A stretch of 54,834 nucleotides of DNA from Micromonospora sp. 15K316 (GTDB lineage Bacteria; Actinomycetota; Actinomycetes; Mycobacteriales; Micromonosporaceae), in contig NZ_SMKG01000020.1 of the NCBI RefSeq assembly GCF_004348525.1, positions 1 through 54,834 of the forward strand, written 5' to 3'. Shown in pieces: positions 48,342 through 54,834 of this stretch. Numbering within the stretch: position 1 is the first letter of the stretch; each line of letters opens with the position of its first letter. The notes below the pieces were generated by a model, which made no database searches, was not told the origin of the DNA, and saw nothing but the letters and a program-made list of their open reading frames with translations. Position numbers and translations under genes: made by a program.

Positions 48342-49463
48342 TCACGCACTGTCGCCGGCGAGCTCCCGCTGCTTACGCCACCGGATCCCGGCCTCGATGA
48401 AGTCGTCCAGGTCGCCGTCGAAGACCGCGCTCGGATTGCCGGTCTCCTGCTCGGTTCGGAGATCCTTCACCATCTGATAAGGGTGCAGGACGTACGAGCG
48501 CATCTGGTCCCCCCACGAGCCGGCCGCGTCGGTCTTCAGCCCCTGGAGCTTGGCCTGCTCCTCCTGCCGCTTGCGCTCCAACAGTCGAGCCTGGAGCACC
48601 CGCAACGCGGACGCCTTGTTCTGCAACTGGGACTTCTCGTTCTGGCAGGTCACCACGATGCCGGTCGGAATGTGCGTGATACGCACCGCCGAGTCGGTGG
48701 TGTTGACGCTCTGCCCACCCGGGCCGGAGGAGCGGTAGACGTCGATCCGCATCTCGTTCTCGGGAATGTCGATGTGGTCGGTCTGCTCCACGACCGGCAG
48801 CACCTCGACCCCGGCGAAGCTGGTCTGCCGCCGGCCCTGGTTGTCGAACGGGCTGATCCGGACCAGCCGGTGGGTACCCGACTCGACGCTGAGCGTGCCG
48901 AACGCATAGGGCACCTTGACCGTGAAGGTGGCCGACTTGAGCCCCGCCTCCTCGGCGTACGAGGTCTCGTAGACCTCGGTCGGGTAGCCGTGCCGCTCCG
49001 CCCAGCGCAGGTACATTCGCAGCAGCATCTCGGCGAAGTCCGCGGCATCCACGCCACCGGCACCCGCCCGGATGGCGACCAGCGCCTCCCGGGAGTCGTA
49101 CTCGCCGGAGAGCAGGGTGCGGACCTCCATCTCCTGGATGGCCTTGGTGAGCCCGGTGATCTCGCTCTCCACCTCGCCGAGCACGCTCGGGTCGGACTCC
49201 GCCTCGGCCAGCTCCAGCAGGACGTGGGCGTCGTCGAGGCGCGAGCGGAGGCTGCCGAGCTTGCTGATCTCGCCGTTGACGTACGACAGCTGCGAGGTCA
49301 CCTGCTGCGCCTTCGCCTGGTCGTCCCACAGATCGGGCGCGGAGGCCTCCTGCTCCAGTCGGGCCTTGTCCTCGCGCAGCTTGCCAAGGTCGAGGACGGC
49401 CTCGATATTGCGCAGGGTGGCGTCGAGGTCCTTGAGCTGTTCGGCGTAGTCGGCAGCGGTCAC
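48342..49463 (-). CDS. prfB: Peptide chain release factor 2
   Basis: The product is 373 aa from GTG 49463; a TTG at 49472 would add three residues, and neither has an SD site. RF2 hallmarks are present: N-terminal coiled-coil domain, [22 protein letters not shown], the tripeptide anticodon SPF in [17 protein letters not shown], and the GGQ loop in [17 protein letters not shown]. It reads UGA and UAA stop codons. The frame is continuous, so the programmed frameshift known from E. coli prfB is not used here, as in other actinobacteria. prfB-ftsE-ftsX-smpB order is conserved in the phylum. Confidence 0.97.
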   Translation of the reverse strand: MTAADYAEQLKDLDATLRNIEAVLDLGKLREDKARLEQEASAPDLWDDQAKAQQVTSQLSYVNGEISKLGSLRSRLDDAHVLLELAEAESDPSVLGEVESEITGLTKAIQEMEVRTLLSGEYDSREALVAIRAGAGGVDAADFAEMLLRMYLRWAERHGYPTEVYETSYAEEAGLKSATFTVKVPYAFGTLSVESGTHRLVRISPFDNQGRRQTSFAGVEVLPVVEQTDHIDIPENEMRIDVYRSSGPGGQSVNTTDSAVRITHIPTGIVVTCQNEKSQLQNKASALRVLQARLLERKRQEEQAKLQGLKTDAAGSWGDQMRSYVLHPYQMVKDLRTEQETGNPSAVFDGDLDDFIEAGIRWRKQRELAGDSA

Positions 49464-49579
49464 GACAGACAAGCGTACTGCCAGGATCAGGAGTCAGCCT
49501 GCGAGCCCCGCGGAGACCGGCAAAAACCGCCTCCGCCGCCCGGCGCGACCTGCCCGCGGGGGCAGGAAACGCCTGCGGA

Positions 49580-50101
49580 TCACCCGACCGGGGCGCTCTT
49601 CAGCCAGGAGAGCGCCGCCCGGTGATAGGCCACGGCGAACTCCAGGGCGCTCGCGTCGTAGTCCTCGCCCTCCTTCCGGGCGTTCTTGACCTGCTCCCGG
49701 ACCTGCGCCAGGGCCTCGGTGTGGTACTCGTTGGCCTGGGCGTAGAGGTTCTTCAGCTGACTGGCCGAGTGCAGGTCACCGAAGGCCATCCGGAGCGCGA
49801 TCGGGTTACGGATGGTGTCCCGGCCGGGATTTTCCGCCAGCCACCGGGAGAATGTCCTTTTTCCGGCCGCCGTGATCGCGTACGGCTGGCTCAACCGCGG
49901 CCCGGGCTTGCCCAGCCGCACCAGACCCCGCTCGGCCAGCACGGGCAACTCCCGGTAGACCTGGCTGCGGGTCATCGACCAGTACGGCGCCAGACGGCGC
50001 TCAGCGGCGGCCATCAGCTGACCGCCTGTCATCGGCCCCTCGTGCAGCAGGCCGAGAAGGGCCGCCGCTGTGGGGTTGACTCCGGAATCCGCCATGGCCA
50101 T
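49580..50101 (-). CDS. PadR-family transcriptional regulator
   Basis: The product is 173 aa from ATG 50101, or 171 from ATG 50095. The winged HTH reads LLGLLHEGPMTGGQLMAAAERRLAPYWSMTRSQVYRELPVLAERGLVRLG. A C-terminal helical dimerisation domain (VirR/PadR_2-like) has LKNLYAQANEYHTEALAQV. PadR proteins usually repress efflux or detoxification genes and themselves. No target is obvious; P5C dehydrogenase upstream on the same strand is separated by a strong terminator. Confidence 0.88.
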   Translation of the reverse strand: MAMADSGVNPTAAALLGLLHEGPMTGGQLMAAAERRLAPYWSMTRSQVYRELPVLAERGLVRLGKPGPRLSQPYAITAAGKRTFSRWLAENPGRDTIRNPIALRMAFGDLHSASQLKNLYAQANEYHTEALAQVREQVKNARKEGEDYDASALEFAVAYHRAALSWLKSAPVG

Positions 50102-50200
50102 TACGCTGCCACTTTGCCGACGCGACGTCCAGGATTTGGCGGTTTGCCACCCAACAGGACTTCCAATGTGCACTGTCGGCCGACGACAGTCCGTTGAGGC

Positions 50201-50236
50201 GCGGAGGGCCCCCTGCCGGAGCAGGGGGCCCTCCGC
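50201..50236 (-). terminator. Terminator after pruA
   Basis: GCGGAGGGCCCCCTGC (50201-50216) and GCAGGGGGCCCTCCGC (50221-50236) pair perfectly over 16 bp with a CGGA loop, just past the dehydrogenase stop. Confidence 0.85.
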
Positions 50237-50243
50237 CGTCGGC

Positions 50244-51872
50244 TCAGCCCATGTGCGGGTAGGTGTGGTCAGTCGGCGGCACGAACGTCTCCTTGATCGT
50301 CCGCGGCGACATCCAGCGGACCAGGTTGTGCCAGGAGCCCGCCTTGTCGTTGGTGCCGCTCGCGCGCGCACCGCCGAACGGCTGCTGCCCGACCACCGCG
50401 CCGGTCGGCTTGTCGTTGACGTAGAAGTTGCCGGCCGCGTACCGCATCTTCTCCGCCACCCGGTCGACCACCCGGCGGTCCGTCGCGAAGATCGACCCGG
50501 TGAGGGCGTACGGCGCGATCGACTCGGCCTGGGCCACCACCTCGTCGAAGCGGGCGTCGTCGAAGACGTGCACGCCGAGGATCGGCCCGAAGTACTCGGT
50601 GGTGAAGGTCTCGTGGGCGGCGTCGGCGCACTCGAAGAGGGTCGGCCGGACGAAGTAGCCGACCGAGTCGTCAGCGGTGCCACCGGCGAGCACCCGGCAG
50701 CTGTCGTCGCCGGAGATCAGCTCCAGCGCGGCGGTGTGCCGGGCGAACGCCTTGTCGTCGATCACCGCGCCACCGAAGTTGCTGAAGTCCGTGACGTCGC
50801 CGTACGTCAGACCGTCGGCGGTGGCCGCCAGCCGGTCCCGCAGACCACCCTCCCAGATCGAGCGGGGGATGTACGCGCGGGACGCCGCCGAGCACTTCTG
50901 GCCCTGGTACTCGTAGGCGCCCCGGATCAGCGCGGTGTGCAGCGCGTCGACGTCGGCGCTGGCGTGCGCGACGACGAAGTCCTTGCCGCCGGTCTCGCCG
51001 ACCAGGCGCGGGTAGCCCCGGTAGCGGGCGATGTTCTCGCCCACCGTCCGCCACAGGTGCTGGAAGACCTTCGTGGAGCCGGTGAAGTGGATACCCGCCA
51101 GGTCCGGGTCGGCGAGCACCACGTCGGAGACCTCCTCGCCGCGGCCGGTGACCATGTTGATCACACCAGCCGGGAGGCCCGCCGCCTCGAAGAGACGCAT
51201 GGTGAAGTGCGCGGCGAACTGCTGGGTCGGGCCCGGCTTCCACACCACCGTGTTGCCCAGCAGCGCCGGCGCCGACGGCAGGTTGCCGGCGATGGCGGTG
51301 AAGTTGAACGGCGTCACCGCGTAGATGAAGCCCTCCAACGGGCGGTGGTCGAAACGGTTCCACGTACCGGCCGAGGAGAGCGGCTGCTCGGCGAGGAGCC
51401 GGCGGGCGAAGTGGACGTTGAACCGGAGGAAGTCGATGAACTCGCAGGCCGCGTCGATCTCCGCCTGCACGGCGGTCTTCGACTGCCCGAGCATCGTGGC
51501 CGCGTTCAACGTGTCCCGCCACGGGCCGGCGAGCAGCTCCGCCGCGCGCAGGAAGATCGCCGCCCGCTCCTCGAAGGGCAGCGCCCGCCACATCGGGGCG
51601 GCGTCCTTCGCGGCCTTGACCGCCGCGCGCGCGTCGTCGTGGGTGGCGTGCGCGGTGACGCCCAGCACATGGGCGTGCTTGTGCGGCTGGACCACGTCGA
51701 TCGACTCGCCGCCGGCCATCCGCTGCTCGCCCGCGATGGTCATCGGCAGGTCGATGCGCTCGGCGGCCAGCTCGGTCAGGCGCCGCTGGAGCCGCTCCCG
51801 GTCGGCACTGCCCGGCTCGTAGGTGCGTACCGGCTCGTTGCGCGGTTCGGGTACGGAGAACACGGCGTCCAT
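50244..51872 (-). CDS. pruA: L-glutamate gamma-semialdehyde (P5C) dehydrogenase
   Basis: The product is 542 aa from ATG 51872, with AGGAG 6 nt upstream. It is a long-type aldehyde dehydrogenase. The cofactor region is TPFNFTAIAGNLPSAPALLGNTVVWKPG. The catalytic Glu lies in VGETGGKD, the catalytic Cys in YQGQKCSAASRAYIP, and the C-terminal PFGGARASGTNDKAG completes the site. It oxidises glutamate semialdehyde to glutamate with NAD+, the second step of proline breakdown. The proline dehydrogenase gene is not next to it in this window. Confidence 0.95.
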   Translation of the reverse strand: MDAVFSVPEPRNEPVRTYEPGSADRERLQRRLTELAAERIDLPMTIAGEQRMAGGESIDVVQPHKHAHVLGVTAHATHDDARAAVKAAKDAAPMWRALPFEERAAIFLRAAELLAGPWRDTLNAATMLGQSKTAVQAEIDAACEFIDFLRFNVHFARRLLAEQPLSSAGTWNRFDHRPLEGFIYAVTPFNFTAIAGNLPSAPALLGNTVVWKPGPTQQFAAHFTMRLFEAAGLPAGVINMVTGRGEEVSDVVLADPDLAGIHFTGSTKVFQHLWRTVGENIARYRGYPRLVGETGGKDFVVAHASADVDALHTALIRGAYEYQGQKCSAASRAYIPRSIWEGGLRDRLAATADGLTYGDVTDFSNFGGAVIDDKAFARHTAALELISGDDSCRVLAGGTADDSVGYFVRPTLFECADAAHETFTTEYFGPILGVHVFDDARFDEVVAQAESIAPYALTGSIFATDRRVVDRVAEKMRYAAGNFYVNDKPTGAVVGQQPFGGARASGTNDKAGSWHNLVRWMSPRTIKETFVPPTDHTYPHMG

Positions 51873-52404
51873 GAAGGCTCCTGGCGATCTCGACAGCGGT
51901 GGCGGAACCGGACCCGCGGGCACCGACCGGACGGCCGGACGCTGCACGTCGCACCGGGTTGACCGGCCACGACGGCGGGACCTGCGGCGATTCTGTCACG
52001 GCCGGACGGCCGCCCTGCTCCCCCGTCGCCCCGCTGCGGTGAGCGCCACGCGACCGGCCACCCGCACCCCCGGCCCGACACCGTCCGAGCGGGTCACGGG
52101 GGGTGCCCGTACGACCGGGTCACGGGCGCGGGACGAGCACCCGCGCGACCGGCTCACCGGCACGGGCGGACGCCACCGGCTCACCCCACGGGCGGGACGC
52201 CCACGCGCAGGGTCACCGGCGCGGGCAGGACGTCCGTGCGCCCGGGTCACCGGCGCGGACAGGTTTCCCATGCGTCCCGGTCACCGGAGCCGGCGCGACG
52301 TCCGCGCCGACCGGGCTCCCGCGGGGGTGCCGGGTGCGCGGTACCGGCAGCGGAGGCGGCTACCCTGGATGGCCGGTGACCTGCCGACCCGCGAAGGGAA
52401 GACG
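51873..52404. other. Long intergenic region with degenerate tandem repeats
   Basis: This 530-bp gap between two divergent genes has no credible ORF. The right half holds seven degenerate copies of a unit that begins GGTCAC or GGCTCAC (see the repeat entry). It must also carry the promoters of pruA (leftward) and of the membrane protein gene (rightward), although no clear -35/-10 pair was found. Confidence 0.6.
52092..52300. repeat. Degenerate 26-34-bp tandem repeats with GGTCAC core
   Basis: The core GGTCAC or GGCTCAC recurs at about 52092, 52118, 52151, 52178, 52211, 52245 and 52279. It is usually followed by CGGCGCGGGC and ACG-CCGTGCG-like sequence. Spacings are 26-34 bp. Units differ too much for a CRISPR. 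They could bind a regulator in series or be a decayed minisatellite. Confidence 0.6.
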
Positions 52405-53538
52405 ATGACCAAGCAGCCCGGCGACCCCAACGCCGCGGAGCCGGACCAGCCCGTGGTCGTCGACTCGACGGAGACCACGGCCGGTGAGGCCCCATCCGCG
52501 CCGGTCATCGCGTCGGCGACCGACGACGGGCAGGCTACGGAGAGGGTCGAGGCGGCAGTGGACGACCCGGCTGACGGCACGGAGGAGTCCGGGCCGAGCA
52601 CCGGTCCCGTGCTCGCGCCCGCCGCGGCGGTGATCGCGCTGCTCTCCCTCGGCTGGCTCGCCGCGATGCTCTGGTCGACCCGGGAGGCGATCCACTCGGC
52701 GGAGGCGGGCGTCACCGTGATCAGCCTCTCGGCCTTCGCGCTGCCCGGGGTGATCTCGGCGGCGCTGGTCGCCGGTGCCGCCGTCGCCCTCACCGGCGGC
52801 AACCTCCTGGCCCGCCGGTACGGCGACGGCATCACGCTGCGCTTCGTGGGCGCGATCGGCGCCGGCATGCTGGTCGGGCTCCTCGCCGCGGTGGCGATCA
52901 ACCTGACCTACGCCGACAACGCCACCACCAATGTGATCGCCGGTACGACCGCCGCCGCGGCGATCATCGGCGGTGCGGTGGCCGGCGCCCGTAGCGCCCC
53001 GGTGGTCGGGGCGATCTCCGCGTCGGCGCTCGGCGCGCTCATCTTCGTGGTGGCGTTCAGCCGGGTCCGGGACCCGCTCTTCAACCTCTTCGGCGCCGGC
53101 GACACCCAGGAGTCGCTGGTGAACGCCGCCAAGTGGGTGTCACGCACCGAGTCGCTGCTCGCCGGAGTGGTGGCCGGGCTGCTGGCCTTCGCATACCTGA
53201 GCTGGTCGAAGCGCCGGACGATTCGGCAGGACCCCGCCGCCACGTTGCCCCGCTGGCCGGGGTACCTGCTGGCCGGCGCCGGTCCCGGGCTGTTCCTGCT
53301 GCTGGCCGAGGTGATCATCCGGGTCGGAGGGCGCTCGCTCCTCGACCTGGCGAGCGCGCTCAGCGAGGCGGACTCGGTCGCCCAGACCATGCTCGGCAGC
53401 TCGCGGGTGGACAACGGCATCTGGGTGCTCTTCGTGGGGGCGCTGGTGTCGCTCATCGCCTTCGGCCGCACGCTCGGCTCGAACGAGGCCGAGGATGAGC
53501 CGGCCGACGACGCCGTGGCGGTCGGCACCACCCGCTGA
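52405..53538 (+). CDS. Polytopic membrane protein of unknown function
   Basis: The product is 377 aa from ATG 52405, with AAGGGAAG 4 nt upstream. The first 75 residues are acidic and low in complexity (Pro, Asp, Glu, Thr), and about eight hydrophobic segments follow. The pattern includes VIALLSLGWLAAMLW, GVISAALVAGAAVALTGG, a Gly/Ala-rich repeat region of membrane strands, and a cytosolic LSWSKRRTIRQDP loop. No transporter signature was found. Similar acidic-tailed membrane proteins are conserved across Micromonosporaceae. It is alone in its transcription unit. Confidence 0.85.
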   Translation: MTKQPGDPNAAEPDQPVVVDSTETTAGEAPSAPVIASATDDGQATERVEAAVDDPADGTEESGPSTGPVLAPAAAVIALLSLGWLAAMLWSTREAIHSAEAGVTVISLSAFALPGVISAALVAGAAVALTGGNLLARRYGDGITLRFVGAIGAGMLVGLLAAVAINLTYADNATTNVIAGTTAAAAIIGGAVAGARSAPVVGAISASALGALIFVVAFSRVRDPLFNLFGAGDTQESLVNAAKWVSRTESLLAGVVAGLLAFAYLSWSKRRTIRQDPAATLPRWPGYLLAGAGPGLFLLLAEVIIRVGGRSLLDLASALSEADSVAQTMLGSSRVDNGIWVLFVGALVSLIAFGRTLGSNEAEDEPADDAVAVGTTR

Positions 53539-53629
53539 CCGACCGGCAGCGCACGGTCGGCACCATCGTTGCCGTCGGGGCGCTACGGACCCGCCTGGGC
53601 GGTCGGGCGGTACGGCGTTCGCCTGGCGG

Positions 53630-54139
53630 TCAGGAGGCGGTACGCAGGAGCAGTTCGAGCTCGGTGACGTCGTACCACTCCAACTCGTGGTCCTCGGCGC
53701 CGTCGACGGTGAACTGGGCGTCAGGGTCCCCGGCGAGCGCCTCGGCCACCACTTCGGCCGCGGCGGCTACGTCGGGCACCGCCTCCGCGCCGTCCACGTG
53801 GATGGCCGCGACGGCGCTCACCGGCACCGGGCCGGTCAGTGCGATCGTGCTGGAGCCGAGTTCGCCGTCGGCTCGCCCGAGCGCGGCGGCCGGCAGGTCG
53901 GCGGAGACCACGACCCGGCGGCGGGGGGCCGCGGAGTCGGCGCGGAGCAGTTGCAGGGCGTCCTGGGCGGCCCGGGTGAAGGCGACGTACTCCAGCTCCT
54001 CCTCGTCGCCCTCGGCGTACCACTCCCGCAGGGCGGGGGTGACCGCGTGCGCCTCGGCGGCGGCCAGTCCGTGTTCGCGCAGGCGGGTCAGCATCGGTAC
54101 GGTCGCCGGGACGTACACCCGGACAAGCTGGTCGGTCAC
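53630..54139 (-). CDS. DUF6912-like conserved actinobacterial protein
   Basis: The product is 169 aa from GTG 54139, with GGGGAG 9 nt upstream. It is a soluble protein with a [19 protein letters not shown] start, then a glutamate-rich [22 protein letters not shown] block, [12 protein letters not shown] and an acidic C-terminal half. This looks like the family called DUF6912, common in actinobacteria near the secA/prfB region, though I am not sure of the number. Function is unknown. The divergent HTH gene begins 207 bp to the right. Confidence 0.75.
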   Translation of the reverse strand: MTDQLVRVYVPATVPMLTRLREHGLAAAEAHAVTPALREWYAEGDEEELEYVAFTRAAQDALQLLRADSAAPRRRVVVSADLPAAALGRADGELGSSTIALTGPVPVSAVAAIHVDGAEAVPDVAAAAEVVAEALAGDPDAQFTVDGAEDHELEWYDVTELELLLRTAS

Positions 54140-54346
54140 CGGTCGTCTCCCCGCTCAGGTCCTCCACCGGCGTCGGCCGGCCCGGGCGCAGATCATGCCG
54201 TACGCCGTGACCGTCATACACCCCGCGCCCGGCCGGTGGAAGTTTCGCCACCGGTGTGTCCGGTGCGCCCCGCGCCGCGGTGATGCTGGGGCCCGAGAGC
54301 GAACGATGGCAAACTGAGGCAACCGAACCCAACCGAGGGAGTTTCC

Positions 54347-54574
54347 GTGGAGCCGAGGTTCCTGCTCCTCTCCGACGTGGCCGCCGAGCTGAACGTGTCG
54401 GATTCGCAGGTCTACCACATGGTGCGCAGCGGCGAACTGCCCGCGATCAAGATCGGTGGCCGTGGCCAGTGGCGGGTGGAGCGCACTCGGCTGGAGGAGT
54501 ACATCCAGCAGAAGTACGAGGAGACAGCCGACTGGGTACGCAGCAATCCCCTGACCGAGCGCGACGCCGAGTAA
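54347..54574 (+). CDS. Small excisionase-type helix-turn-helix DNA-binding protein
   Basis: The product is 75 aa from GTG 54347, with GAGGGAG 5 nt upstream. It is a single MerR/AlpA-type winged helix: LLSDVAAELNVSDSQVYHMVRSG, then ELPAIKIGGRGQWRVERTRLEEYI, and a short acidic tail. The same small protein is present in many actinobacteria as a chromosomal gene, so it is not evidence of a phage. It presumably regulates transcription; the target is unknown. Low residue number rules out an effector domain. Confidence 0.88.
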   Translation: MEPRFLLLSDVAAELNVSDSQVYHMVRSGELPAIKIGGRGQWRVERTRLEEYIQQKYEETADWVRSNPLTERDAE

Positions 54575-54595
54575 CCGGCCCGCAGCTCCACGCCA

Positions 54596-54624
54596 TTGAC
54601 CGCTGGCTCTGCGTTGCCGACAAT
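54596..54624 (+). promoter_or_regulatory. Promoter of the Rv3235-family gene
   Basis: TTGACC (54596-54601) and GACAAT (54619-54624) are separated by 17 nt, a good vegetative promoter. The start point would be near 54631, about 45 nt before the ATG at 54676. Confidence 0.6.
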
Positions 54625-54675
54625 AGGAGGCAGTCGAAGGCAAACAGAAGCAAACGCATGGGTTGGGAGCAGCCG

Positions 54676-54834
54676 ATGAACCGCCGTCCCGGGCCGTCCC
54701 GGCCCCCGATCCGCCTCCGGCCCGCGCCGCCGCTCGACCCGCCGTACGCCGACGACGTCACGGGCTGGTCGCCGCCCACCACCGGGCAGCTCGCCCTCGA
54801 CCTCTTCGGAGCGGCCCGGCCCCCTGCCGGCCCC
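54676..54834 (+). CDS. Rv3235-family protein (5' part only)
   Basis: Translation from ATG 54676 gives 53 residues before the window ends. The N-terminus is Arg/Pro-rich (NRRPGPSRPPIRLRPAPP) and goes on to LDPPYADDV and TTGQLALDLF. This matches the actinobacterial Rv3235 family (DUF6459), in which a proline-rich lead comes before a small conserved domain and which lies near secA in many genomes. The function is unknown. A good promoter precedes it. Confidence 0.65.
   Translation, partial: MNRRPGPSRPPIRLRPAPPLDPPYADDVTGWSPPTTGQLALDLFGAARPPAGP

Noticed and set aside
48342..49472. Programmed frameshift in prfB
   Set aside because: The frame is continuous and no in-frame UGA with an SD-like stimulator is seen near codon 25.
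52092..52300. Possible CRISPR array
   Set aside because: The repeat units are not identical, the spacing varies, and no cas genes are near. The Cas4-like nuclease at 11952 is 40 kb away.
54347..54574. Phage excisionase
   Set aside because: The small HTH protein lies in conserved chromosome with no integrase or att repeats beside it. Its kind is a common actinobacterial core gene.

Overview
The window is very GC-rich double-stranded chromosome from an actinomycete, most probably Micromonospora or a close relative in the Micromonosporaceae. This rests on the codon bias (third positions almost always G or C), an acylase that closely resembles aculeacin A acylase of Actinoplanes, a 10-methyl fatty acid gene pair, an actinobacterial smpB-ftsX-ftsE-prfB block with ssrA beside it, and an Rv3235-type protein at the right edge. 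The genus is inferred. I count about 50 real genes, one tRNA, one tmRNA and several broken genes.

Left part (1-29949) is mostly housekeeping and accessory chromosome. In order it holds a truncated membrane-anchored hypothetical protein, a secreted aculeacin-A-acylase-like enzyme, gluconokinase, a secreted class A beta-lactamase-fold protein, a TipA-type MerR regulator, and a membrane GGDEF-EAL protein. Next come a two-gene module made of an Fe-S RecB/Cas4-like nuclease and an unknown partner, a tandem SRPBCC gene under an ArsR-like regulator, the tmsA-tmsB 10-methyl fatty acid pair, YbaK, DUF427, a divergent MFS transporter and GlxA-type regulator, and a MoxR-VWA pair. It ends with a two-component system with a CxxC membrane protein, a hemerythrin and an aldo/keto reductase.

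30039-33977 looks like a zinc-starvation locus. A cysteine-less ribosomal protein L36 is followed, tail to tail across a strong hairpin, by a four-gene operon. The operon runs substrate-binding lipoprotein, methyltransferase, FecCD permease and ATPase, each gene overlapping the next by 4 nt. A perfect 17-bp palindrome of Zur-box type covers the operon's start codon. The transporter family is usually labelled F420-0 uptake, and the palindrome argues for zinc or a zincophore instead.

33978-36242 is a decay and regulatory zone. It has an internally deleted MarR relic, a frameshifted VapC toxin with the tail of its antitoxin, then a TetR-SDR divergent pair with a palindromic operator. The SDR lacks the usual catalytic lysine.

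36328-40853 is a small, decayed integrative element in tRNA-Ala(GGC). It is bounded by exact 45-bp direct repeats of the tRNA 3' half. It keeps a tyrosine integrase, a GntR regulator, a small membrane protein and two GNAT genes, one frameshifted. No replication, excision or transfer gene remains, and int and gntR are fused head to head so that both have lost their native starts.

40885-54834 is conserved chromosome again: YqgE, a purine nucleoside/MTA phosphorylase, a benzoylformate-decarboxylase-like ThDP enzyme, a lipoprotein, ssrA with smpB, ftsX-ftsE and prfB. It continues with a PadR regulator, P5C dehydrogenase, a repeat-bearing intergenic stretch, a membrane protein, a DUF6912-like protein, an excisionase-type HTH protein and a truncated Rv3235-family gene. 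No CRISPR array, insertion sequence or rRNA was seen.
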